Source: Agrobacterium sp. AGB01 (GTDB lineage Bacteria > Pseudomonadota > Alphaproteobacteria > Rhizobiales > Rhizobiaceae). From it: 64,000 nt of DNA. A program made the translations under genes and the position numbers. Below, one piece after another: positions 1 to 7,610 of the stretch. The stretch covers positions 310,001 to 374,000 of the forward strand of contig NZ_JACVAB010000002.1 in NCBI RefSeq assembly GCF_014851585.1. Direction: 5' to 3'. Positions within the stretch are counted from its first letter, which is position 1. Each line of letters starts with the position of its first letter. Under the pieces are notes generated by a model, which was not told the DNA's origin, searched no databases, and saw only the letters and a program-made list of their open reading frames with translations.

Positions 1-504
1 GTCGGTTGCGCGGGCAAAGGCTTCAGGATCATTGCCATCAACAAAGCGGGTTTCGATACCGAAGTTCTTCAGTGTGGCGGCAAATAGCGCCCATGTGCCA
101 CCGTAAAGACCGGCTGCGCTGACGATGTTGTCTCCTGATCGAGCAAGGTTGAGAATGGCGAAGGCAGAGGCTGCCTGGCCGGAGGAAACTGCAAGTGCGG
201 CCGCGCCGCCTTCCAGCTCTGCCAGACGTTGTTCAAAGGCGTCCTGTGTGGGGTTGGACACGCGGGTGTAGAGATGTCCCGGTGCTTCCAGCGCAAACAA
301 CTTGTCGGCGCCGTCGGTGCCGGGAAGCTGGAAGGATGTGGTCTGGTAAATCGGAACCGCAACGGCTCCTGTTGTCGGGTCAAAACGGAAGCTGCCCCCG
401 TGAATGGCCTGTGTTTCCGGATGAACGCTTTTGAAGGTTGCTGTACCTGTCGGCTGCTGCGGGACAGATTGTAGAATTTCGTCGGTGGATTGTTGAATGG
501 TCAT
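1..504 (-). CDS. O-acetylhomoserine sulfhydrylase-type PLP enzyme (partial, C-terminus outside window)
   Basis: The first 168 residues are visible; the reading frame is still open at base 1, so the gene is cut by the window edge and not truncated biologically. The protein has the hallmarks of the Cys/Met-metabolism PLP family: HPETQAIHGG near residue 28, PIYQTTSFQL, YTRVSNPTQDAFEQRLAELE and GGAAALAVSSGQAA. The HPETQAIHGG and YQTTSF signatures point to O-acetylhomoserine (thiol)-lyase (MetY type), which makes homocysteine or methionine from O-acetylhomoserine and sulfide or methanethiol in the cytoplasm. The start ATG at 504 has a strong AAGGAGG site 6 bases upstream. It is the last visible gene of the minus-strand sulfonate ABC operon, 38 bases after the small membrane protein, so sulfide released from imported sulfur compounds could be fixed here. 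The lysine that binds PLP lies outside the window. Confidence 0.85.
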   Translation of the reverse strand, partial: MTIQQSTDEILQSVPQQPTGTATFKSVHPETQAIHGGSFRFDPTTGAVAVPIYQTTSFQLPGTDGADKLFALEAPGHLYTRVSNPTQDAFEQRLAELEGGAAALAVSSGQAASAFAILNLARSGDNIVSAAGLYGGTWALFAATLKNFGIETRFVDGNDPEAFARATD

Positions 505-542
505 CGTCTTCCTCCTTGAAACGGGTTGGGAAACAGGTCTGG

Positions 543-839
543 TTATGGTGTGTTTGGTCGAAAGGACGTCTGGGCCAGTGCAACGAGCAGCAGGGCTGCT
601 GATGCCCAAAGGGTTTCCGGTGCGTACCAGCGGATTTCAAAAAAATGTTCGTTGCTGCAGAGGGCCTGCGCGAGACGACAAAGATCGGTCTCAGCAGCAA
701 GGCATGTCGCGGCCTGTGCCGTTGTGATGTAGCCGTTTTCGACGACATTGCCGAAAACCAGCCACCACCAGCCAAGGCTGAGCAATAGCAGTGTGATGGA
801 CAAAGACAGGGTGAGTACGACAAACCGCTTCTCAAACAT
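543..839 (-). CDS. Small membrane protein of the sulfonate transport operon, unknown function
   Basis: The predicted protein is 98 residues. It has a hydrophobic N-terminal segment (about residues 7-29, rich in L, S, W and V) and a second hydrophobic stretch near the C-terminus (about 75-90). The central segment contains four cysteines in the phrases ATCLAAETDLCRLAQALCS and is followed by FEIRWYAP. The start overlaps the end of the ATP-binding gene by 8 bases, which argues for translational coupling. I do not recognise a family. Its position between an ABC transporter and a sulfhydrylase suggests an accessory role in sulfur-compound handling, but that is inference only. A spurious longer frame reads upstream across the ATPase gene; the ATG at 839 is preferred. 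Confidence 0.65.
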   Translation of the reverse strand: MFEKRFVVLTLSLSITLLLLSLGWWWLVFGNVVENGYITTAQAATCLAAETDLCRLAQALCSNEHFFEIRWYAPETLWASAALLLVALAQTSFRPNTP

Positions 840-1623
840 CGTGGGACACCCCCAACTGTTCCAGCAGACTGCGGCGCAAATCCACGAGGTCACTGTCATC
901 GCGCTTGCGTGGATGTGATTTGGTGACATTGACCTCAGCGACGATGCGCGCCGGGCGATCCGAAAACACGATGACACGGTCTGCGAGAAGCAAGGCTTCT
1001 TCGACATCATGGGTGACAAGCAGCGCCGTAAATCCCGTTTGCTTCCACAGCTGCAACAGCTCTTTCTGCATGGTCAACCGGGTCAGGGAATCAAGCTTGC
1101 CGAAGGGTTCATCCAGCAGCAGCAATTTTGGATCATTGACGAGAGCCCGGGCAATGGCGACGCGCTGCGCCATGCCGCCTGAAAGCTGATGCGGATAGGC
1201 GTCGGCGAAGGCTTCCAGCTTTACCAGTTTCAGAAGCTCACCGACCCGGTGTTGTTGTTCTTTCAGCACGCCGCGTGCATCCAGACCTGAGGCAATGTTT
1301 TTGCGCACGGTGAGCCAGGGAAACAGGGTTGCATCCTGAAACACCAGAATACGGTCCGGGTCGGGATTGGTGATCGGCGTGCCGTCCTCGCTGAGCAATC
1401 CCTGGCTGGGTTGCTCCAGCCCGGCAGCCAGCCGCAGTAATGTGGATTTACCGCAACCAGACGGGCCAAGCAGCGCCACGAACTCTCCAGGTTTGACGCT
1501 GATCGAAACATTGTCGAGCACGGGCAGGGTGCGGTCTCCCAAATCGTAGTGATGGGAAACGCTGTCAATCTCAAGACGCAGGTTGCGGTTTCTGTCTTCG
1601 GTCGAGGAAAAGGCAAGGGCCAT
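832..1623 (-). CDS. Sulfonate/taurine-type ABC transporter ATP-binding protein
   Basis: A 263-residue ATPase of the SsuB/TauB/nitrate group. Walker A is GPSGCGKST, the Q-loop is FQDATLFPWLT, the signature is LSGGMAQRVAIARAL, Walker B is LLLLDEPFG, and the switch histidine is in LLVTHDVEEAL. It powers uptake through the neighbouring permease. The start ATG shares one base with the stop codon of the permease gene, and its 3' end overlaps the next gene by 8 bases, so the genes are tightly coupled. The substrate cannot be read from the ATPase; sulfonate-type is inferred from the subfamily and from the downstream sulfhydrylase gene. Confidence 0.9.
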   Translation of the reverse strand: MALAFSSTEDRNRNLRLEIDSVSHHYDLGDRTLPVLDNVSISVKPGEFVALLGPSGCGKSTLLRLAAGLEQPSQGLLSEDGTPITNPDPDRILVFQDATLFPWLTVRKNIASGLDARGVLKEQQHRVGELLKLVKLEAFADAYPHQLSGGMAQRVAIARALVNDPKLLLLDEPFGKLDSLTRLTMQKELLQLWKQTGFTALLVTHDVEEALLLADRVIVFSDRPARIVAEVNVTKSHPRKRDDSDLVDLRRSLLEQLGVSHDV

Positions 1624-2618
1624 CAGAGAATTCCCTTCTGCCAGTTGAGAAGCCTGTCTCGGAGAACGAACAGCAATCGAACCAGGCCAGCGCAGATAAG
1701 CGCCATGATGATCAGCGCCGCGTAGACATTGGCATACGCGGAATAGGCTGTGTTGAATTGCAGGTACCAGCCGAGGCCAAATTTTGCGCCGAGCATTTCC
1801 GCAACGACCAGAACTGCGAAAGAATAATAGAGCGCCATAAACAGCCCGACGAACACATTGGGCAATGACGCTGGCACCGCCACTTTGAAAATCAGGTAGG
1901 AGGTGGATGCACCCAGTGTTAGCGCAACATCATAATAGGCACGATTGACCTGTCCCACACCCGCGGCGGTGAGAATGGCGACAGGAATGCCCGATGCCAG
2001 AGCCACCAGAAAAATCGACGCTTGGAATGTGCTTGGGAAAATGAAGAAGGTGCAGGGTATCCACGCACTTGCCGGCACGGGGCCGATCAGTTTCAAAACT
2101 GGCATGCCCCAGTAAGCAAAGGATTTTGACCAACCGAGAGCGACACCGGCCACAAAGCCAACCGCAATGCCGGAGAAGAAACCGAGCGACCACAGACGGG
2201 CGGTATATCCAACGCAGACCAGTAGCCGCTCCCAGTCTGTGATGTAGACGTTGAGTAGGCCCTGTGGTGGCGAAAAAAACGGCTTTGGCAGCCAGCCTAG
2301 TTTTGCGGTCAGCAATTCCCAGACCGCAAACCAGACACCAATGGCAACCAGCCACGGGCCATAATGCTGCAATGTCTTTGTTCTTTTGTCGGACAGCGGA
2401 ACAACAAACGCCAAGGCGAGCAACAGGAGAGCTATGCCAGCGACGACGGTGGCAAACAGACCAGTAGCATTCCAGTTGATGACGTCAGGTAGCAGATAAG
2501 TGACTGCCGCTGCCGTCCCCCAGCTCGCAGCAGCCAGCACGCCATTCCGCCATGGTTTCCATGGCCGAAAGGCTGCCTGTGGAACTGTGCCAAAATCGTT
2601 TCTCAACACATCGGTCAT
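1623..2618 (-). CDS. Sulfonate/taurine-type ABC transporter permease
   Basis: A 331-residue inner-membrane permease of the SsuC/TauC (BPD_transp_1) family. The ABC-contact loop is visible as DVALTLGASTSYLIFKVAVP. The protein is clearly longer than the usual 250-280 residues of SsuC: the first 90 residues add two extra hydrophobic segments (around 26-45 and 53-73) before the canonical segment beginning near YGPWLVAIGVWF. It lies between the binding protein (8 bases upstream) and the ATPase (1-base overlap). The ligand is unknown; sulfonate-like compounds are the best guess from family and context. Confidence 0.88.
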   Translation of the reverse strand: MTDVLRNDFGTVPQAAFRPWKPWRNGVLAAASWGTAAAVTYLLPDVINWNATGLFATVVAGIALLLLALAFVVPLSDKRTKTLQHYGPWLVAIGVWFAVWELLTAKLGWLPKPFFSPPQGLLNVYITDWERLLVCVGYTARLWSLGFFSGIAVGFVAGVALGWSKSFAYWGMPVLKLIGPVPASAWIPCTFFIFPSTFQASIFLVALASGIPVAILTAAGVGQVNRAYYDVALTLGASTSYLIFKVAVPASLPNVFVGLFMALYYSFAVLVVAEMLGAKFGLGWYLQFNTAYSAYANVYAALIIMALICAGLVRLLFVLRDRLLNWQKGIL

Positions 2619-2626
2619 TGTTCAGC

Positions 2627-3667
2627 TCACGCGAAAATGTCGATGGTGATGCGATTGGCGATTTCTTCCGGATCGGTCGATGCATCGGCAACGCCGGTCA
2701 GTTTCAGATCCTCGTAACCGATACGGACTTCATTCAGCAGTTCCTTGCCGAACCAGTGGTCATGGTAGGTGAAGGACGCAAGGACTTCCGTCAGGTCTTC
2801 CAGGGGAAGGCCAGGTTTGAGTGTATCGAAATACCACTTGGCCACTTCATCCGGGTGCTTGGCGGTATATTGATGCACTTCGAGGTTGGCAGAGGCCACA
2901 CGTTTGATGACATCCTTGTTTGCCTCATAATAATCGCCGTTAACGCCCAGTACGCAGCACACGCGGTCCTGGAATGTTTCGGTCTGGGTGTCGGCAATTT
3001 TCACGAAGCCATGCTGTTTTTCATAGGAATAAGCCCAGGGGTCCATATGCGCGACCGCATCGGCTTCTCCCTTCAACACACCTTCGGCGACCAGATCGAA
3101 GGGGAAGACCTTCCAGGTGACGTCGGTTTCCGGGTTGAGGCCAGCCTTTGCCAATGCCACCGAGAAGGCAACGCGCGACGGCGACATCACATCAAATGTG
3201 CCGATGGTTTTGCCCTTGAGGTCGAGCAGAGTCTTGATGCCGGAATCCGGCTTGACCAGAACGCGCTGGCAGCCACCATGCGAGCCGGCAAACAACTTGA
3301 CGTCAAAACCCTGTTCGATGGGTTTCAGCCAATCATAGAGAAGGCCAGGGCCTGCTTCTGCCTTGCGGGTTGCCAGTGCCTGGATGAGGGTCTGGCCGCT
3401 GGCACCCTGGTAGAACAGTTCCACATCCAGCCCGTGTTTGGCGTAGATGCCCTTGGAAAGGCCAAAACCAACGGGAGAGTGGCAGGCTGCCACTTCGGTC
3501 CATTCCAGCTTGATGGGAATGAGGTTGCCTGCGATGGCATAGCTTGTTGTGCGACCCGCCAACGCGCCAACTGCTGCGGTGGCTCCCACAGCTGCGGCAG
3601 ATTTGAGGATAGTGCGGCGGCTGATACTGCGTTTGGCGGGTGAAGATTTGCTGGAAAGCTCTGACAT
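2627..3667 (-). CDS. Sulfonate-type ABC transporter substrate-binding protein with twin-arginine signal
   Basis: The 346-residue protein starts at the ATG at 3667, preceded by GAGGGG; an upstream in-frame ATG would add 15 residues but has no ribosome site. The N-terminus carries SISRRTILKSAA followed by an alanine-rich hydrophobic stretch, a Tat signal. The mature part is of the SsuA/TauA/NMT1 family: AACHSPVGFGLSKGIYAKHGLDVEL, then GASGQTLIQALATRKAEAG, DLKGKTIGTFD and GEADAVAHMDPWA. It binds the ligand in the periplasm and delivers it to the permease encoded next. It is the first gene of the operon, and its promoter region carries the AT-rich motif shared with other sulfur operons in this window. 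Confidence 0.88.
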   Translation of the reverse strand: MSELSSKSSPAKRSISRRTILKSAAAVGATAAVGALAGRTTSYAIAGNLIPIKLEWTEVAACHSPVGFGLSKGIYAKHGLDVELFYQGASGQTLIQALATRKAEAGPGLLYDWLKPIEQGFDVKLFAGSHGGCQRVLVKPDSGIKTLLDLKGKTIGTFDVMSPSRVAFSVALAKAGLNPETDVTWKVFPFDLVAEGVLKGEADAVAHMDPWAYSYEKQHGFVKIADTQTETFQDRVCCVLGVNGDYYEANKDVIKRVASANLEVHQYTAKHPDEVAKWYFDTLKPGLPLEDLTEVLASFTYHDHWFGKELLNEVRIGYEDLKLTGVADASTDPEEIANRITIDIFA

Positions 3668-3714
3668 GGTTTGCCCCTCATCGTTTGATAGGGAAAAACT
3701 TAGCAGCAACAATT

Positions 3715-3734
3715 AAATTACATAGATTTTATAG
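3715..3734 (-). promoter_or_regulatory. AT-rich operator-like motif upstream of the sulfonate ABC operon
   Basis: Read on the minus strand the site is CTATAAAATCTATGTAATTT, 48 bases upstream of the binding-protein start. It matches 15 of 20 positions of a motif seen upstream of other sulfur operons in this window (near 15.8, 17.1, 18.9 and 23.6 kb). It may overlap a promoter -10 region. The regulator is unknown. Confidence 0.5.
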
Positions 3735-3811
3735 ACTATTTATAAAACACAAAGCGGATAATTTTTCGAACAAAACGCGCGTCCAGATCACAGCTTGTTC
3801 AACATGCATTG

Positions 3812-3850
3812 GAAAGACCCACTGCCTATAGAAAGGCCGGTGGGTCTGTT
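3812..3850 (-). terminator. Stem-loop after the 2OG oxygenase gene
   Basis: AGACCCAC (3815-3822) pairs with GTGGGTCT (3840-3847), and an inner GGCC/GGC pairing extends the stem. It lies just downstream of the minus-strand oxygenase gene and upstream of the next operon's promoter. The following T-run is short (TTCC), so termination strength is uncertain. Confidence 0.55.
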
Positions 3851-3861
3851 GTTTCGAGGAG

Positions 3862-4920
3862 CTAGTAGGCCGAAGCCACCTTGTTGCCGGTCAGCTGTTC
3901 CGGTGTCAGCAGGTCGGCGTAGTGGGCTCGTGCCACATCGGGATGTGAACGCAGACGGCTTTTCAGAACATTATTGCCTACCTCGCGGAAGATCGGGTTC
4001 AGCGGGTCAACGGTGATGCCGCGTTCGCTGCGCTTCAACTCTTCCGGCAGGTCAATGACTGGGATGCTGGCATCGTAACGAGCACCCATGAAGAAGGCGA
4101 CGGAGAAACGTTCGGTGCCGGCTGGTGGCACGATGACGTCGTGAACGTCGGCGCGCACGAAACCGTTGGTGGCCAGCTCCAGCAATTCGCCGGTGTTGAT
4201 GATAAAGGTGCCGGGAACCGGTGGCGCATCAATCCAGACGCCATCTTCCGTCTGCACACGCAGGCCCGGAACGACGTCCTGCAGCAACACGGTGACGAAG
4301 CCGCCATCCTTATGGGCGCCAACGCCCTGATCGCTCTGCGCCACATCACGGCCGGGGTAACGAATGATTTTCAGAAGTTTTGTCGGCTCTGGGTCATAGA
4401 TGCTGGAGAAGACGTTTTCGTCCTGACCGAGAGCGACGGAAATGGCTTTCAGCACATCGATGCCGATGCGCGTCACTTCTGCCTGATAAGCCAGTAGCAG
4501 GTCTTTGAGTTCCGGCAAGGCTGATGGCCACTGGTTGGGTCCGATCAGGCGTGCCCAGGCGGGGGTATCTGGACCAATTTCAACCGGCGTGGACTCATTG
4601 TTGATATCCACCTGTTCGCGCCAATCCTGCTGACCGCGCGTATGTTCAAGGCCTGCACGGTTGTACCCGCGGAAATGCGGAGACTTGACCATTTCGATCT
4701 CCAGCTTGTCCTTTTCAGGCAGGGCGAAAAACCGCTTGGAGGCCGCGACGACGTCTGCAAGAAACTTTGGATCCACGCCATGGCCGGTCAGATAGAAAAA
4801 GCCATGGTCATGTAGGATGTTGCGCAGCTCATCGATGAAGCGCGCGCGCTCTTCAGGACCGGCGTTGAAACGGGAAATGTCGACAAAGGGCAGTTGGGTA
4901 GCAAGCGTATGAACGGTCAT
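3862..4920 (-). CDS. Isopenicillin-N-synthase-like 2-oxoglutarate/Fe(II) oxygenase
   Basis: A 352-residue cytoplasmic oxygenase. The N-terminal DIOX_N part (LPFVDISRF, HGFFYLTGHGV) is followed by the double-stranded beta-helix core. The iron ligands are visible as H203 and D205 in VGAHKDGGF and H260 in ADVHDV; the 2-oxoglutarate-binding R271xS273 is in ERFSVAFF. The substrate is not known for this subgroup. It is the last gene of the minus-strand cluster with the MetNIQ-like transporter, 77 bases after metI-like. Unlike TauD, it belongs to the IPNS-type rather than the TauD/TfdA family, so taurine dioxygenase should not be assumed. Oxygenolytic processing of an imported sulfur compound is a reasonable inference. 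Confidence 0.85.
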   Translation of the reverse strand: MTVHTLATQLPFVDISRFNAGPEERARFIDELRNILHDHGFFYLTGHGVDPKFLADVVAASKRFFALPEKDKLEIEMVKSPHFRGYNRAGLEHTRGQQDWREQVDINNESTPVEIGPDTPAWARLIGPNQWPSALPELKDLLLAYQAEVTRIGIDVLKAISVALGQDENVFSSIYDPEPTKLLKIIRYPGRDVAQSDQGVGAHKDGGFVTVLLQDVVPGLRVQTEDGVWIDAPPVPGTFIINTGELLELATNGFVRADVHDVIVPPAGTERFSVAFFMGARYDASIPVIDLPEELKRSERGITVDPLNPIFREVGNNVLKSRLRSHPDVARAHYADLLTPEQLTGNKVASAY

Positions 4921-4997
4921 GATGTTCTCCTTTGAATTACGTTGGCGAGCCTGAGCCCTGAAATTAAAAAGGTTCCTGCGTCGGCGCTGGCCCGCTG

Positions 4998-5690
4998 TCA
5001 GGCGGAGCGGCGGCTGCGCGCAATGCGGTGATTGACGAGCCGGGCGGCAAAATCGCCGGTCATCTGCACGGATTGGACAATTGCGACGAGGATGACGACC
5101 ACCGCGACCATGACCTCAGGCATGAACCGCTGGTAACCAAAACGGATGCCAAGATCACCCAATCCACCACCACCCACAGTGCCAGCCATGGCGGAGTACC
5201 CGATCAGGCTGACCAGCGTGACGGTTTGGCCAGCGATGATGCCGGGCAGGGCTTCCGGCAACAGCACCTTGAAGATGATTTGCAGCGGTGTTGCGCCCAT
5301 GCTTTCAGCCGCTTCGATCAGGCTTTGATCAACCTCGCGCATCGCGGTTTCGGCAAGCCGGGCATAAAGCGGGGTGATTGCCACCGTCAGCGGCACGATG
5401 GCCGCAAATGTACCAACGGTCGTGCCGGCTACCAACCGGGTAAAGGGAATGATTGCCACCATCAGGATGATGAAGGGTGTCGAGCGGATGAGATTGATCA
5501 GGGTGCCGGTGACCCGGTTGAAAATTGGCCGCTCCAGAAACTGTCCTGGCGAAGTGACGACAAGCAGCACGCCGAGTGGCAGGCCGATGAGCGTCGAGAG
5601 CAGGGCAGCCACCGCCACCATTGTAACGGTCTGCTTGATTGATTCAATGAGCAGCGCGATGAGCGCCGGTGACAGCAGGTCGGACAGCAT
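4998..5690 (-). CDS. metI: Methionine-type ABC transporter permease (MetI-like)
   Basis: A 230-residue permease with five or so hydrophobic segments and the MetI-type ABC-contact loop ESMGATPLQIIFKVLLPEALPG. The region TRLVAGTTVGTFAAIVPLTVAITPLYARLAE is characteristic of MetI. I chose the ATG at 5690 because GGAGAGG lies 9 bases upstream; other in-frame starts lie farther inside the ATPase gene. The start overlaps the metN-like gene by 47 bases. It forms the membrane channel of the D/L-methionine uptake family; the real ligand may be another sulfur compound. Confidence 0.88.
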   Translation of the reverse strand: MLSDLLSPALIALLIESIKQTVTMVAVAALLSTLIGLPLGVLLVVTSPGQFLERPIFNRVTGTLINLIRSTPFIILMVAIIPFTRLVAGTTVGTFAAIVPLTVAITPLYARLAETAMREVDQSLIEAAESMGATPLQIIFKVLLPEALPGIIAGQTVTLVSLIGYSAMAGTVGGGGLGDLGIRFGYQRFMPEVMVAVVVILVAIVQSVQMTGDFAARLVNHRIARSRRSA

Positions 5691-6801
5691 GACCGATAAC
5701 CTCTCCATGTAGACCGAGGGATGACAGGTAAGACAGAATGTCAGACAGGCGTGGTCCGGTGTTTTCCGAGACAATGGTGAGGATGCCGAGTGCTGCACCC
5801 CCTATGTAATCAATGCGCCCATGCAGAATGTTGGGCCGCACTTTGAAACGCTCGACAAGGTCGGCAACAACGGCACTATGTGCCGATGAACCGGTAAAGG
5901 TGATGCGAATGACCGGGTCGGTGTCGCCTGTGGCTTCCTGCACCAACCGTGCGGTCACCTCTTCCGGCAGGTCATGTGCGACGATGCTGGAGAGGAATGA
6001 GCGCGCTGTCTTGGAACGCGGAAAGGCAAAGACATCAAATGTCGGGCCGCTTTCGATGATCCGTCCCTGCTCCAGAACCGTCACGTGATCAGCGATTTGC
6101 CGGACCACATCCATCTCATGCGTGATCAGCACGATGCTAAGCCCGATGCGGCGATTGATATCCTTGAGTAGATCGAGGATCTGTTCTGTGGTTTCCGGAT
6201 CCAGCGCTGATGTTGCCTCATCGGACAACAGCACGGCTGGTTCAAGGGCAAGTGCACGGGCAATACCGATGCGCTGTTTCTGCCCGCCGGAAAGCTCTGA
6301 CGGATAGGCATCTGCCTTGCCCGAAAGGCCAACCAGTTCCAGAAGGTCGGGGACACGTTTGCGAATGGTTTCTTTGGCTATGCCGGCAATTTCCAGCGGC
6401 AGAGCAACATTGGCCGCTGCCGTGCGGGACGACAACAGGCTGAAATGCTGGAACACCATGGCAATCTGCCGCCGCGCCTTACGCAGGTCCTGTCCCTTCA
6501 GGGCGCTTATTTCCTGGCCGGACACGAATACCCTGCCAGAGGAGGGGCTGACGAGCCCGTTCAGGCAGCGCACCAATGTGCTTTTACCAGCACCGGAGCG
6601 ACCAATAATGCCGTGTATCGAACCTTCGCTGACATTCAAGCTGATGTCATCCAGCACGGGGCCGCTTTTGGCGTCATAGATCTTGCTCAGCGAATGGATT
6701 TCGATGATCGGCCTTGTGTTTGCAGGGCGAAGGCCAGTGCCATGCTCCTGTGAGCGTGGCTCCGTTTCGGTCGCTCCGTCTGTGCGTGCCAGAAGGGTCA
6801 T
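5644..6801 (-). CDS. metN: Methionine-type ABC transporter ATP-binding protein (MetN-like)
   Basis: A 385-residue ATPase. Walker A GRSGAGKST lies near residue 67, the signature LSGGQKQRIGIARAL near 170, Walker B LLSDEATSALD near 191, and the H-switch in VLITHEMDVV. The C-terminal part (about 285-375) looks like the NIL ligand-sensing domain found in MetN, which mediates trans-inhibition by methionine. An N-terminal extension of about 30 polar residues precedes the ABC domain. It starts one base after the end of the binding-protein gene, so the three genes form one operon. Confidence 0.9.
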   Translation of the reverse strand: MTLLARTDGATETEPRSQEHGTGLRPANTRPIIEIHSLSKIYDAKSGPVLDDISLNVSEGSIHGIIGRSGAGKSTLVRCLNGLVSPSSGRVFVSGQEISALKGQDLRKARRQIAMVFQHFSLLSSRTAAANVALPLEIAGIAKETIRKRVPDLLELVGLSGKADAYPSELSGGQKQRIGIARALALEPAVLLSDEATSALDPETTEQILDLLKDINRRIGLSIVLITHEMDVVRQIADHVTVLEQGRIIESGPTFDVFAFPRSKTARSFLSSIVAHDLPEEVTARLVQEATGDTDPVIRITFTGSSAHSAVVADLVERFKVRPNILHGRIDYIGGAALGILTIVSENTGPRLSDILSYLSSLGLHGEVIGHAVRPAVTGAHRAAH

Positions 6802-6802
6802 G

Positions 6803-7600
6803 TTACCAGCCCGCGATCACGTTGCCTTCGAACTTCTTGTCGATGAAGGCTTTCACGTCCGGGGACTTGTAGGCTTCGATAAGGGTGTTGACCCAAGGCG
6901 CATCCTTGTTCTTTTCGGCAACCGCGATCAGGCAGAAATATTCAGAAAGCTGATCTTCAATCAGCAGGCTGTCCTTGCTCGGGTTGAGACCGGCCGAGAG
7001 TGCGAAATGCGAAGTGATGACGGAGAAATCAACATCTTCAAGCGATCGCGGGAGTTGTGCCGTCTCAAGCGGTACGATTTTGATTTTCTTCGGGTTTTCG
7101 ATGATGTCCAGTTCGGTGGCGTTGAAGGTGACGCCGGGGGTGAGCTTCAGGAGGCCGCCAGCTTCCAGCAGTTTAAGGGCGCGTCCGGCATTACTCGGAT
7201 CATTGGGAATGGTGACCTGTGCACCCTCTGGCAGATCGGCCACGGATTTGTATTTGTGGGAGTAACCGGCCATCGGCAAAAGCACTGTCTTGCCGCCAAC
7301 CGCCACAAGCTTCAGTCCGCGATCGGCATTCTGACGATCAAGATAAGGCGTGTGCTGAAAACCGTTGGCATCGAGATCGCCATCATTGGTGGCCGGGTCG
7401 ATCAGTGCACCATCAGAAAATTCGATGATCTGGATGTCCAGACCCTTGGCCTTGGCAACAGGGACGATTGCTTCGGCAATCTGGGCATGCGGGCCAGCGG
7501 TAACACCGAACTTGATTGTTTCGGCGAGTGCCGTGGCATGGGTTGCCAGAAGCAATGCCAGTGCGGAAACGGTGCCGGCGACAAATGATTTATAACGCAT
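6803..7600 (-). CDS. metQ: Methionine-type ABC transporter substrate-binding protein (MetQ/NlpA family)
   Basis: The 265-residue protein starts at 7600 behind AAGGA. The signal peptide ends around THATALA/ETI, so it is a soluble periplasmic protein, not a lipoprotein as E. coli MetQ is. The family signature GDLDANGFQHTPYLD is clear, with IKFGVTAGPHAQIAEAIVPVAK at the mature N-terminus. It lies 10 bases downstream of a FAD-linked oxidase gene and next to metN and metI. Methionine is the usual ligand; keto or hydroxy analogues are possible given the enzymes in the operon. Confidence 0.88.
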   Translation of the reverse strand: MRYKSFVAGTVSALALLLATHATALAETIKFGVTAGPHAQIAEAIVPVAKAKGLDIQIIEFSDGALIDPATNDGDLDANGFQHTPYLDRQNADRGLKLVAVGGKTVLLPMAGYSHKYKSVADLPEGAQVTIPNDPSNAGRALKLLEAGGLLKLTPGVTFNATELDIIENPKKIKIVPLETAQLPRSLEDVDFSVITSHFALSAGLNPSKDSLLIEDQLSEYFCLIAVAEKNKDAPWVNTLIEAYKSPDVKAFIDKKFEGNVIAGW

Positions 7601-7610
7601 GGAATGGTCC

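Noticed and set aside
2552-3643. Long plus-strand frame opposite the sulfonate binding protein
   Set aside because: The minus-strand gene has a Tat signal and family motifs; the plus-strand translation has none.
3862-4920. Calling the 2OG oxygenase a taurine dioxygenase (TauD) because it neighbours a sulfonate transporter
   Set aside because: The fold landmarks are of the isopenicillin-N-synthase group (N-terminal DIOX_N, HxD-H with RxS), not TauD/TfdA, and the gene belongs to the MetNIQ operon.
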